A stretch of 64,000 nucleotides of DNA from Hyaloscypha bicolor E (taxonomy: Eukaryota; Ascomycota; Leotiomycetes; Helotiales; Hyaloscyphaceae), in assembly GCF_002865645.1 (NCBI RefSeq), contig NW_020194624.1, positions 62,001 through 126,000 of the forward strand, given 5' to 3'. This document shows positions 1-12,810 of the stretch, piece by piece. The stretch's first letter is position 1; every line of letters begins with the position of its first letter. The position numbers and the translations under genes are program-made. The notes beneath the pieces were generated by a model. The model did not search any database. It worked only from the letters and a program-made list of their open reading frames with translations, and was not told where the DNA came from.

Positions 1-47
1 CTCAATATTCCATCACAGGTGTGCAAAATCCTATTGCTCTTCCGGAG

Positions 48-2319
48 ATGACCATCACCTCATCAATTGAAGGGCTGCAGACGGAGGAACAGAGCCATGT
101 ACTAAACATTATCGCCCAACTGCGCAAGTGTGGCCTTGATAGCGTTCTTCAGCTTCCTCAAATCGTTGTCTGCGGAGATCAATCTGCTGGAAAGAGCTCC
201 GTACTAGAGGCACTCACCGAAATCCCGTTCCCCAGGAGCGATAATCTCTGCACGAGATATGCCACGGAAATTATCTTGAGACGGGCTGTCACGGATTCAC
301 TTACTATCAGGGTCATTCCAGACAGTGACCGTTCCGCGGCGGAGAAAGAATCCATTAATTCTTTCAAAGCGGTTATTACAAATTTCGGTGACCTTCCGGA
401 CATTATGGCGAAGGCTATGTTAGTCATGGGCATTGAAAGCGATCTCTCATCTGGGTCCATCTCTCGAGCCTTTGCGAAAGACGTCCTCAGCATCGAAATT
501 GAAGGGCCGACTAGACCTCAACTTACGCTAGTTGACCTTCCTGGGCTTATCCAAACGGACACAAGGGGGGTGACAAAAGCCGATGTGCAGCTCGTGGCCG
601 AGATTACGGACGGATACATTAGTCAATCTCGTACAATCTGCCTGGCTGTGATAGCTGCCACAAACGATTATGCCAATCAAGGCATCTTGACCAGGGTCAG
701 AAACGTCGACCCTCATGGAGAACGCACGCTCGGGATCATCACGAAGCCGGACAGACTCATTCCTGGCTCTGGAATGGAACAGGCCTACTTCGACCTAGCG
801 AGAAATGAGGATGTCCATTTTACTCTGGGTTGGCATGTGCTCAAGAACCGGGCTTTCGAGGAGAGCTCCAACTCTTTCATGGAACGCAATGCATCAGAGG
901 CCGCATTTTTCAGGAAGTCTCTCTTTAAGGCTTTGCCTAAACAAGATGTTGGTATTGATTCATTGCGGGACCGCCTTAGCAAGCTGCTCTTCCACCACGT
1001 TCAACAGGAACTACCAAAGCTACAGGAAGATCTACAGGAAGCATTGACCGAAGCCAAGACCCAGCTGAAGAACTTGGGGACTTCCCGATCGACACCGCAA
1101 GAATGCAAAGAATACCTCACCCAGCTTAGCCTTGACTTCTACGAGATATGCAAGGCAGCTGCTAGTGGCCATTATGAAGGCGATTACTTCACTAGCGATG
1201 TCGACGAGGTTTTTTCAGTCAAATCACTGGCAACCCGCCGCAGATTGCGTGCCGTCATTCAGTTCATGAACAACGAATTCTCCGAAAATTTCCGAAAGAC
1301 GGGCCACAAATATCACATCGACATGCCAGCGGTCTTTCAGGGCGCTGTTCTCAATGATGCAACTGTCAACAGGGAGGTCTCTTTGAAGAAGAAGGGTTTT
1401 GCGGATGAAGAAGACGATAACACACCTCCTCGAAAGATAGCGCCTCCTATCAACAAGACTGCTTCGGAGGCTCTAGAGTGGGTGAACCAAGTTCTAATTA
1501 GGACCCGCGGGAAGGAACTTGCAGGCAACTTTAACCCACTGCTCATAGGTGAACTCTTCTGGGAGCAATCTTCGAAATGGCCCAGCATGGCCATGGAGTA
1601 TGTGGACAAGGTCGCAGACGTCTGCACCCAATTTCTCAAGGACCTCCTCTTTAAAAAATGCCCCAAGGATATCCACCCTCGGCTTTGGTCTTCTGTCTTG
1701 CAAGGCTCTGTGAGAACGAGGTACGAGGCAGCTATTCATGAGGTGGAACTTCTTCAGGAGGACCTTGAGAGTTACCCAATCAACTATGACCATTACTATA
1801 TTGACAATATCACAAGAACAAAGATACGGAGGTATGAGACTTCTCTCTCTACGTCTATAGACGGAGCTATGATACATAAGCCCGTCCCCGGCTGTAACTC
1901 GCAGTCGCACTTGTCTGCAAGCATTGATATTGCCGCTGTCATCAATAAGCTTTTTCGAAGCACCGATCCCAACTTGGATAAGCACAGCTGCGAAGACGCA
2001 TTAGACTGTTTGTACTCAATCTACAAGGTCTGTCCCTAGAACACCCTTTCGGTTTCGGTCAAAACTAATAGCTCCGCATCAGGTTGCGCAGAAGACTTTC
2101 GTCGCCAACATCACGACTCAAGTGATCGAGCGCCACATTGTTAGGAAAATCGAGAGGATATTTTCCCCAGTTGTGGTCAATGGTCTTACTGACTCCGAGG
2201 CTGAGGCTATTGCGATGGAACCTGCGGCTGCAAGAAGGCAGCGAAAGTTTTTAGAGGAACGCATTGCGAAGTTGGGAGATGGGCATGGGATCTTAAAAGA
2301 GGTTATGAGAAGCACTTAA
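48..2319 (+). CDS. Dynamin/Mx-like large GTPase, two exons
   Basis: Predicted 738-residue large GTPase of the dynamin superfamily, Mx-like fungal branch, which self-assembles on membranes and uses GTP to remodel them. Seen: G1 GDQSAGKS at residues 43-50, a following LCTRYATEI switch region, G3 DLPG at 163-166 and G4 TKPD at 232-235; then a long middle domain and a C-terminal GTPase effector domain. Exon 1 is 48-2027. The intron 2028-2082 (55 nt) starts GTCTGT, has an ACTAAT branch-like site and ends CATCAG. Exon 2 is 2083-2319 and stays in frame; without splicing the protein stops early at 2039 and loses the effector domain. ATG48 puts G1 about 42 residues in, as usual for the family. However, the frame is open to the window edge and CACAG at 14-18 could be a splice acceptor, so an upstream exon is possible. 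The gene lies next to the RIP-degraded block but is itself intact. Confidence 0.88.
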
Positions 2320-3727
2320 GATAGAAGGGAGCCGCAAAATAAAAAAATCAATATGGGAAAACCCTCAGTCGGAAGTTGATCTTGTGGACTCTCGCTACGT
2401 GATTCTTGAAGTGCATAATGTGGTTGAGAAACCAATCCCTGAGCCTTGTAGACAGGGTGGCCGTAGATAATCCGCTGCTCTACTAGTACCTTGCTCAAGT
2501 AAATATTTGAGATGCGCTTGAAGGTGCGCGTTCATTGCTCGTATGGAAGCCGCTTGTTTCCGATGCAAATAATATATTGGGTCTTCTTGTAGACGACAGG
2601 AAATATATTAGGCGATTAGGAAGGCTCGGGAGCGGGGGATTTCTTCTTAAGTAGCCCTGCGGAGGCTGGAACGGACCGCGGCTTGCGAGTGCGAATTTGG
2701 AACTCTTGTCGAGAGGCGAGCGCGACTATGAGGCTAATAGTAGAGACCTTTCGAGCGATAATGGCTTGAGAACTAAGGTCTTTTGAGAGGTAGCAAAGGG
2801 CCTACTATAAACATGTTTGTTCTTCCAACTAATATTTAATAATAAGTTCGACTTCCTCTGTATTCTCTGCTTACTCTCTTATTATACTCTTATTTAAATG
2901 CCTCTATAATTGCCTCTTTATTATTTCGTTATAAATTTAAAAGAAGTAATTCTTTTAGTAGATGTTTTTAATCTTGGTTCTTAAGCTTCTTTTTATATTT
3001 ATAAAGGTTATTAAGCTTATTTTGTTTCTATATTAGAGCTTGCTTAATAAACTTATACTAATACTTAATTATAATTAATAAGACTTTAAATTATTACTCG
3101 AGGTTTATAATATTTATATTATAAATATAGTATTTAGGGCTTGAAAAGCAAAATAAAAGATCTCTTATGAAAATAATTTAAAGCTAAAAAAGGAAAAACT
3201 AAAATATAAGAGGCTATAAGAATATAAAAATATATATAAAGGCAAGTAGTATTAAAAACTATTTATTTATAAAGAATTAAGAAATACTAAAATTACTATA
3301 TTTGAAAAATTATATCAAATCTCGATATAATATTTAAAAGTTATTAAAATAGTTTTATAAGATATAAAGGAAATAAATCTAATTTTTATAAAAATTTATA
3401 ATAATTAAATATAATATAGAATTATAAGAAAGTCTTATTATAAGAATTAGAATTATACTTATTCTTATTTAATAAATTAAACAAATTTTAATACTACTTG
3501 CCTTTATATCTTATAATATACTAGCTTATAAAAGGCTTAATATTTTAAATATCTTTATATATATTTCAGATATATTTCTTTAATAAAATAATTATATTAT
3601 ATAATTAAAAGGTAATTAAAAGTAATAAATATAAGTAATAAATATAAGTAATAAATATAAGTAATAAATATAATTAATAAATATAAGTAATAAAAATAAT
3701 AATACTAGTTAAATAACTATATGAAAT
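2320..3727. other. Intergenic transition into AT-rich RIP-degraded DNA
   Basis: From 2320 to about 2820 the composition is normal and no gene is visible. From about 2820 the sequence becomes extremely AT-rich with stops in every frame. At 3600-3690 there is a tandem array of a roughly 13-bp unit like AAGTAATAAATAT, about six copies, one varying by TAATT. I could not assign the rest to an element. Confidence 0.6.
3596..3690. repeat. Minisatellite, ~13-bp unit
   Basis: Near-perfect tandem copies of a unit like AAGTAATAAATAT, just left of the proposed left LTR of element E. Seen directly. Confidence 0.75.
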
Positions 3728-6029
3728 AATTAGTTTAAAAACTAAATAATAATATTATTCTTTTTTAAAAAATATAAGCTTATTTTCGAGCTTTATAAAA
3801 GCTATTATTTTATTTTATTTTTCTAATATCTTATATATAATTTCCAAAAAAATTATATAATTTAGCTAATATTATAGGTTTTATAAAAGTTTTAATATAT
3901 TAATATTAATATTATAAAGTATTCTATATTTTTATTATAAGTATTATTAAGAAAACAGATTATATAATATTATATATAAATATAATATTATTATATAAAC
4001 TAGTAAAATTATAGCTTTATAAAAGTCTATAATCTTCTTTTTTCTTCTTTCTTCTTTAGTAAATATAATTAAGTTTTCTTTTCTATTTCTATTTCTATTA
4101 TATTATTTCCTTATTAGATTATATTAGACTAAGAAATATATTTTTAATAGATTAATAAGCTCCGGTTTATCTAGGTATTTAGAGAAACTATATATTAAAT
4201 ACTTTATTTATATAATATAAAGATATTATATAATTAATATAAAGGAAAATATAACTTTTATTATAAAGCTTTATAAAAGAACTCGAGCAAATATTATAAT
4301 ATCTAATATAAAAGAAAACAGGGATTTATTAAGCCAAAAATATAAGAAAAAATCATATATTATTAAGCTAAAAATATAAGGAAAAATAGTAATATACTAA
4401 TAAATAAATATAGCTAATAGGCTATAAATACTTTTGCTTTTATTACTAATTATTCTATAATTATAAAATATTAAATTATTATTCTTTTATAATTATAAAA
4501 TATATTATTATAAATAATAAAAAATATATTTCTAAGTTCGAGCTTTTAAGCTAATTAAACTATAAAATATAGTTTTATAAAATATTATTAAAGCTCTATA
4601 CTAAAGAAGTCTAATATATTATTAAACTAGATAAGAATATATATATTATAGATATAATATCTATAATATCTAATATATTAGTTAAAGGAAAAGGCAAGAA
4701 TAAGATTAATAAAGTAATAGAAGAAATAGTAAAGTTAAAGCTTAAAAAGAACTTTAAAAAACTCGGAAAAAAGCTCGCTTAATATAATAAAAATAAAACT
4801 ATTATTCTATATTATATTATCTAATTACTTTCTAATAAAAATACTATTAAAATTAATAAGCTAATTTATATTAAAGTAATATAATAATTTCTTAAAATAA
4901 AATATTACTAATTCTTTCTAATTAAAATTATAATAATAATTTAGAAAATTTAGAGCTTTAAATATATATATTCTAAATAAACTAAAATAAAGAAATATTA
5001 TTATAGATTTAGTTTTATAGATTTTATAATAAAAAATATATATCCCGATTCTATATTATTTATAATATTTAATATAAAGTTACTAGATAAGTATAAAGTA
5101 ATTATTAATAAATTTTATATAATAATAATATAAAATATTAATAAAAAAATTAAGATTTTAGTAAATAAAGAAAACACTTTTATTACTTATAATATTTATA
5201 GCTATTTCTCTCGGTATTATTATTATTATTACTATTAGTCTAATTTCTTAAAAAATAAAAAAGCAAAATATTATATATATAAAAGATATAATTATTTTAT
5301 ATTTTATTATTTTATATATAAAGCTATTAAAGCTAATTAGAAAAAATTATTATTTTATTTCTTTTTCTAGAAAACTATTTTATTTAAATAACTAAAGAAG
5401 CTATTACTAAAATTATTTAAGAAAGCTAAGGCTCTAGTAGCCGCTAATAATTTTAAATAAAAAACTATATTTACTAAGAAATCTAATTCTAAAACAAATA
5501 CTAAGACTAAACTATTTTGTTTTCTTAAGATAATATTAGTAAATATTCGAATTTCTAACTATTTAACTTGGCTTATATTATATATATAGTTAATTAATTT
5601 TCTTACTTTAGATTTATATTAGTTTCTATTAAATATAAATTAATTCAGGTTAGAAAAGAAATATTATATATATTAAATAAGACTTTAATATTAATTTCTA
5701 ATTATTTTTTTATACTAGATTTAGATATTAGTTTCTTATTAGTAAAGCACCTATATAAAGCAGGTTTTAAAAAAGAAATTAATTATATAAAGCTATATTT
5801 TAGATATAAAATAAAAATAGTTATTAAAGTAAAAATAATTAATACATTTTATTTTATTTCTTATATAATATTAGAAGAAAAGAAGTAAGTTTTATTTATA
5901 TTAACTAAAATTAATATATAAAATACTAATTTTTATAAACGGCCGATTATAAGGCCAAATAATAAGAAAATTAGAAATAAGAATATTAAGTAAAAAGAAA
6001 AGAATCCAAAACCCTTAATTATTTACTCC

Positions 6030-7035
6030 CACGGTGTAACATACGCCCCGCAAGAGGAGGATACCGTCTGCCAGTCACGTCCATAGGACGGATACCAGCT
6101 TAGGCTTACCCCCAAGTGTCTTAGAATAGGCCTAACCATCGGTCAGTCATCCACAGACTCCATCAGAGCCCAACAAGCCGAAGCTGCTAGGTCTTCAGGT
6201 ACCTCCACAAGCGAGTGCCGAGACACAAGCTCACTTTGGTATAAACTCCTCGCCCGTCCAGTCCCCTCCCCGCGGCCCGAAGACCGCTTTCAGAGTACTA
6301 GAGTAGGTCAACGAGTATGCAATTATGGTACAATAGGCCCCGCGCAGCTGCCTTTTGCTCCTAACTGAATAGGAGTAAGGTATACCACTGGGTTTCAGCA
6401 CTTAACTGGCACTTCAGTCCACCCCGAAAGGCCCCTGACCGTCCTTTGCACCTAACTAAATAGGGTTAAGGAGTGCCCATGCACCCACCATAAGTGTCAA
6501 GCCCCTTATCGCACCTCACTATACCGTAGTTCACCCGAAGGGCCCCTACTATTGCCTTTAGCACTTAACTGAATAAGGATCAGGGGTATAGTGATCTAAG
6601 TCCACTCCGAAGAGCCCCTAGTAGTGCTGATCAGGAACACTGAACACCTGTAGAGGGAGAACCTTCGCAGCAAGAATCGTAGTCACTATAAAGCACTTAA
6701 GCCATAAGACCCCTACGAACCATAATAGTAATGCCTAAACACACCATAACAGCCCCTAGGACTTTTCGAGTCTTGCTCCAGTTCACCCCCTTCATATACC
6801 CACCGACCCCGTTTGGCTCCGGACGTCGTCAGCATATGATTCTGGTGGGAAATTATTTTCCGACAAATTCTGATTTCTCGTTCAATGGGATAGTCGTCCC
6901 ATTTGATTTTTACAATATGTCCCCATTTGGCAATTTACATGTTGAACGTCCCCATTTGAAAGTAAAACGCGTTCCCATTTTGCGCACCTACACATGGGAT
7001 TGGGGGGTCTAACTTAATAGCCTTTTTTAGGTTTT
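6030..7035. repeat. Higher-GC island with three degenerate ~100-bp repeats
   Basis: An abrupt switch from AT-rich DNA to balanced composition. Three diverged copies of a repeat start near 6351, 6444 and 6557. Each begins like CTTTNGCACYTAACTRAATA and the last part resembles CCACYCCGAAGRGCCCCT. Spacing is about 91 and 112 bp. A 93-codon open frame at 6731-7012 has no recognisable family and looks fortuitous. The island interrupts copia element E. Confidence 0.55.
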
Positions 7036-7642
7036 CCCCCCCCCCCCCCCCCAAGATGGTTTTGTAAAGATTAAAGGAATTAAAGAATTAACGATCGTGA
7101 ATACCAGGTTAAAAATGGATCGGTTTAAAAAAAAATGCAATTTCAAAGAATCACCACATAAGAAAACCGCTTAAACATTCGCGGGATCCTCCGGGCAATA
7201 TATTCACAAACGTCTAAATCCCAGGGTCAAATTGGTAATCCATCTTTTCGCAAACCGCGCAAAATGCATTCTCTGCAAACCCCCGGATATATTTCATAGG
7301 AATCTCATTCGGTTCTCTTAAAAATCCCTTCCCCCAAACGGGAATCAGAATAACCGGAAAACTTTAAGGGGCCCTTCGGTTCGGCTCCGCCCTTGATATC
7401 CGCACCAAATAATCCCGACATATTCCACGCATTCATAAATAAATTTTCAAAATGCGGATATTTTCCGTTTGTAATCCCAGCCATACGACTCCCAGCTAGA
7501 AGGTGGGCTAAGTGGGTTTTTCAAGGGGGAAAACGCTACGGGTAAAGCCCCTTGAAAAAACGTTGTTAAGGCCCCCCGCCCGCCCAGTTTTTTAGAAAAG
7601 CCGTGCGGTGCTTAGTGAAAAAAAAAAAAAAAAAAAAAAAAA
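7036..7642. other. Anomalous segment bounded by C17 and A25 runs
   Basis: Bounded by 17 consecutive C (7036-7052) and 25 consecutive A (7618-7642), with many shorter runs of G, C, A and T between. No coding signal. Composition fits neither the RIP DNA nor the gene regions. It could be a low-quality or gap-filled assembly segment, or a poly(A)-ended retroposed fragment. Confidence 0.45.
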
Positions 7643-7859
7643 GGGGGGTCGACTTAATTATTTCGAAGCCCTTAATAAAACCCAAAAATCAAAGTCTCCT
7701 CAAATTTCGCACTTATTACATCTATATATGTGAGACTCAATATGGACCACGCTTCTTATATCTCTATATAGCACCTTCCTAAATGGGTCTAGTATACTCT
7801 ATTATAATATACGTATGTAACTTATATACTAAAAGATTAAGATGAGACAGTGTTTATTA

Positions 7860-9240
7860 ATAACCCGAGCTAATAATCGAATTAATACTCGGTAGCCAGA
7901 GGTTTAGCGCACCAGAGCGCTATAGATATAGGGCATTACCCCTTAATAATGCTCACTTCCAGGCTACCCTGTACACACTCTAGTTACCCTGCATAAAAAT
8001 TTCCTCGCGCGATACGATACCGACCAGATATTAGCACCTCCCTAATTAAGCTTAGTTAGACTACTAGCGCCATATTATAAAAGCCTATATAGCTTGTTTC
8101 GTACTAAATATATTACTTATATTATACTTTTATTACTATATTAGTAAGTTTGTACCCTAACTTTAATTAGGCTCAGGCTATAGCGTACAAGACCCCTATA
8201 ATTATAGGGCATGTCCCCTATAAAGATGTCCTGGAAAACAAGTTCCCAGGCTGCCACATTTTGGTTACCCTGCAGAAATTCTGTGCAGGGTAACTGACTT
8301 GTGACAACTTCCGTATTAAGCCTAGTCGTACCGCTAGCGTCTCCTTGACGCAACTGCGATATATGCTTTAGTGCTAAATAATTAATCTCGGCCACTATTA
8401 ATTACTAGTTCAGGGAGTTTATATACTAAAAATACTTATTAAGGAACTTATAGCATACTAATACCCTATAAATTTAGTGAGGACCCCCTATAAAAACCCC
8501 CTGAAAAAGCTTTCTTAGACCGTGTTTTCCGGGCATTTCAAGGCAAGTGAGAGCTTATCACATTTGGGTTACCCTGCTCCAACTCCCGTGCAGGGTAGGT
8601 AGAATGTGGTCGCAGAAATTTCACAAGTCGTTCAGGATAACCATATTATAAGTGCAGGGTAACTTGATTGTAACAACTTCCTAATCTGGTCTAGTGGCTC
8701 TACTAACACTTCAGCATTATAATGGCCATCCTATACTTACTGCCTATAAAACTAGTTAGAAGCGCTATATATTACTAAAGAACGAAGTTAATATACTAGA
8801 ATATTTTAACTTAGCGGTTATAGTACATGTCGGGCCTGTAATTATAGGGGGCACCCACTATAAAAAATCACTAAAATAAAAGTTAGCCCGATTCTCGCGC
8901 TAAACAGATTTATACATGTGAGATGTTACAGGGTAACCCAAATGTAGTAACTTCCTAATCAGGATTAGTAACCTTACTAGCGCTATGCCGTTTTATAGAA
9001 CGTCTCTGATTTAGTACCTATAAAATTAATTACAAGGCTACTAATCTAGTAAATAAAGGTATTAATACGCTAAGACATATTACCTTAGTAGTTATAGCAT
9101 ACTTATCCCCTATAAAACCCCCTAAAAATATTTCCAGAGCATGGATTTTAGGGCATTCTACAGGCTCTCACATTTTGGTTACCCTACTCAGGTTCGTGTG
9201 CAGGGTAACTCGAATGTCGTCGCAGAAATTTCACCAGATA
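7860..9240. repeat. ~270-bp tandem repeat array with conserved GTTACCCTGC hairpins
   Basis: About five diverged units. One landmark (CCCC...TATAA-like) recurs near 7939, 8215, 8484, 8854 and 9117. A second (ACYTCCNTAATY) recurs near 8036, 8306, 8676 and 8950. Both give steps of about 263-276 bp, with one unit of about 370 bp. Most units contain GTTACCCTGC, often facing GCAGGGTAAC. At 8270-8300 the two arms match exactly around an 11-nt loop; at 8572-8605 and 9177-9213 the arms are imperfect. No coding potential. RIP is milder here than in the surrounding retroelements. Confidence 0.7.
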
Positions 9241-11934
9241 TTAAACTTTAATAGAAATAGCTACTATTACTAAATATAAGTTTATATATAAGAGATTTAG
9301 TTATTTTAGACTAAATAAACTATATTACTTTTATAAAATTATAACTTTTAATAAAGTAATTTAAATTCTATATAATATTAAGTTTTATAAGATTTGTTTT
9401 CTAATAAAAATAAAAAATAAGATTCTAAAAACATTTAGCCTATAAAAGACTATATTTTTAGCTCTAATTTAATTTAATATAGTAAGCCTATTCCCGATTT
9501 CTATTAATAACTATAATTATTTTCTTTTAATTCTTTATAATATAATATAAAGGAAATAAATTATATTAATAGAATTAAAACATATAATTATATAATACCT
9601 ATAAATTTAAAGACTAAATATTAAATATAAGATAAAGAAACTAATTAAAGAAATATAATTAAATAATACCCCTAAATTATTTAAGGTACTATAAGGCTAG
9701 AAAATCTATAAAGATATAAAATTATAGAATATAATAATAGTATTATTATATTAGAATAGGCTAGCTAAAAGAAATATATAAATTATGAAAAATAATATAT
9801 ATATATTATTAGAAAAGGCAAGCCTATTACTAGAGTTCTAAAATAAAGCTATTAAGGTAAACTATTATATTTGAAATTATATATATAATAAACTAAAGCT
9901 AAATAGTAAAAGAATCTATTCCGAATAAGTATTTTTTAGTAAAAAATTAAGAATTAATTATATTTAAATATATTCTCTAAAATATAAATAAGTAATTAAA
10001 TAATTAAAAAAAGATATTTCTCTAATAGAAATATTTATAGAAAAATCAAGTTTAATTTTATAAGTAATTATTCTATTATATTAGAATTTAATAAATATTT
10101 CAGGCTTTATAGAAAAAAATATAAAAGATAATAATACTAAATTAATAATTTATAAGAAATAAAATAATAATAAGTAAAACTCTAATATATATAAATAATT
10201 AATTATTGGATTATAAAATAACTTAACTTTATTTTCTGTTTTTAATAATATAGATTAAGTTTTAATAATACTAATATCTCGGATTTCTATATATAAAAAA
10301 GCAATTATATAATTATTAATTATAAATATTAAATCTAATAATTTTATTTTGGATATTCTAAAAGATATATTAATTAATTAATTAGATATAAGTACTATAT
10401 TAAATATAAATATAATTTACTAATACTTTACTAGATATTTTAAATAGAAAAAAAAAGATACTAAGAAAAATAAATATTTAATAAAGATTATTTAAGCTAT
10501 AATTATTTATTTTTAAAATAAGAATTAGATATTATTAGATAATTAGCTAGTTATAAAAGAAACTCTTAATTATATACTTATAATAAAAGTAAAAACTAGA
10601 ATTCTAATTCTAATATTTTATAAGAAAGTAATAAATAATTCTATATACGGGAAATTCTGGAAATAAATAACTTTAAATAAGATAATTTAATTACTAGAAA
10701 ATAACTTTTAAAAGAAAGTTTTTTATCTAAAAGAAATTAATCTAGTTAATTATAAATAGATTTTTAATATTAAACTTACTCTTAATAATAAAGTTAAATA
10801 ATATAAAATAAGGCTAATTATATGAAAATTTATATAAATTAAAAGTAAAAACCATAATTAGATATTTGCTTTAATAATAAAAATAGATATATTTCGACTT
10901 TTTCTAATAATAATTATTAAAGAAAACTTAAAATATTACTAGTTTAATATTGAGAATATATTTATAGAATAATACTTAAAAAAAATGATTTATTTAAAGC
11001 TTTTCTAGGATATAAATATTAAGAATAGATTTATATTTAAAATATTATAAAGTCTATATAGACTAAAGTAAGCTATTTAGAACAAGAACTAATTAATTTA
11101 TTAAAAAATGAAAAATTAGAGTTTTATATAAAGTTTAGCTAATTTATATTTATATATATAAATTAAGATATTAAGCTTTTTATTTATATTAATAATATTA
11201 TTATTACTATAAAAAATAAATTAGATATAGACTAGTTCTTTATCTAATTATCTAGAAAATTTAAGATTAAGCCTTTAGAAGAGATTTCTAAAATTCTTAA
11301 CTATAAAATTATTAGAAATAAAAAGAACTATATTATTTATTTTAACTAAAAATAATATTTAGTAATAGTTCTTAATTACTTTAAAATTATATAAGAATTT
11401 CATAAAAAGAAATTTATTCTAGTATCTAATTACAAGTTATTATAAATAACTATTTCAGAAAATAAAAGAATTAATATTATAAAATACTAATAAATATTAG
11501 ATATCTTATATTTATAATAGCATTAATTTATTTGAATATTATATTTATACTTAGTAAATTAGTATAGTTTATAAGTAATCTAGTCGAGTATTATAGATAT
11601 ATATTTAAGAATCTAATAAGATATCTTTAATTTATACTAAACTAGAAAGTTTATTATAATTCTAGAAAAGAATTTAAATATTTTACTTTTATTCTAATAT
11701 TAATTAGACTAGTAATAAATCTAATTAGAAAAGTATTAGAGAATATATTATAATATTTTATAAAAAGCCGATCTTATAATTAAATAAAAAATAATATTTA
11801 ATAGCTATTTCAAGCTATAAATTAGAATATATAATATTTGCTATATATATAAAATAAGAATAATAAATTATATAGATTTTTAGAAATTTAGGCTAATTAT
11901 AATATATTAGAAAGAATGAAATTAAAATTTATAT

Positions 11935-11985
11935 ATTAGAAAGTAATTAGAAAGTAATTAGAAAGTAATTAGAAAGTAATTATTC
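11935..11985. repeat. 11-bp tandem repeat
   Basis: Four to five perfect copies of AGAAAGTAATT in the 3' part of copia element E. Confidence 0.8.
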
Positions 11986-12115
11986 TAGCTAAAAAAATTT
12001 ATTTTTATAATTATTTCAAGTATATTATAATTATTTATTATTTTATTTGAAATCTAGTAAAACTATAAAAGGCCAGAATAGCCTATATTTTAATAATCGA
12101 AATAGTTACTAATAG

Positions 12116-12242
12116 AATAATAAAATATAAATAATAAAATGTAAATAATAAAATATAAATAATAAAATGTAAATAATAAAATATAAATAATAAAATGTAA
12201 ATAATAAAATATAAATAATAAAATATAAATAATAAAATAGAA
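12116..12242. repeat. 14-bp tandem repeat
   Basis: About nine copies of AATAAAATRTAAAT, with G or A at the variable position. It lies just inside the right LTR-like block of element E. The A/G alternation fits RIP-type transitions. Confidence 0.8.
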
Positions 12243-12512
12243 ATAAGAATTAAATAATTATATTAGTATAACGGCTAGTGTTATATAATTAATACGGATG
12301 TAATTTTAGCTAAAGGAATTGGTTTCGGCTAAGGTTCCAAGCTATGGTTCAAACCAAGCTCGCTTCCAAAGCTCGGCGTTTCAGTAGTCTTGGCCATACC
12401 TACTTATCCACTGCCACACCTCACTCCTGTTCTCCTTAGCTTTAAATTCTCAAGACATAGGAAATCATTAATCTTTGAGCCTCGTTCCATTGCTCTATTC
12501 CTGCCGTTATAA
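12243..12512. other. Short balanced-composition patch, no gene
   Basis: About 12290-12520 has normal composition inside the AT-rich block. No open frame of useful length and no recognised motif. It may be host DNA or a fragment spared by RIP. Confidence 0.4.
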
Positions 12513-12810
12513 TTAGCCAATAAAATTAAAAGCTAAATTATAATATTATTTCTTTCTTTAAAATAAGCTTATTTCCAAGCTTTATAAAAGCTATTAATTT
12601 ACCTAATTTTATATTATTTTCCTAAACTAGTATTTTATATATAAATATTATATATTAAAGATAAATACTTTTAATATATAATTTAAAAGAATTTATTATT
12701 ATTTTTATATAATTTTAAATAAGTTTTATTTTTTATATAATCTAGCTAATATTATAGGTTTTATAAAAATTCTAATATATTAATATTATTATTATAAAAG
12801 TATTATAAAA

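Larger units (their letters stand above)
3728..12810 (+). mobile_element. Copia element E: RIP-degraded Ty1/copia retrotransposon, interrupted
   Basis: Relic of a Ty1/copia LTR retrotransposon read on the plus strand. Similar AT-rich blocks at about 3728-3950 and 12513-12810 share several stretches (such as GCTAATATTATAGGTTTTAT) and are taken as its LTRs; the right copy looks about 100 bp longer. Reverse transcriptase remains are clear at 10.85-11.35 kb: a QFNIENIF-like core, then FIYINN at 11179-11196, where the catalytic YVDD has become YINN, as RIP of GAC codons gives. A degraded protease-like stretch lies near 5.7-5.93 kb, and integrase-like remains follow 9.24 kb. The element is split by a 3.2-kb insert (about 6030-9240) of different composition. 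Stops are dense in all frames, so it is dead. LTR limits and target duplication were not resolved. Confidence 0.6.

Noticed and set aside
8270..8300. CAGGGTAA resemblance to the core of the I-SceI homing endonuclease site
   Set aside because: Only about eight bases are shared and no endonuclease gene or intron is seen; likely chance.
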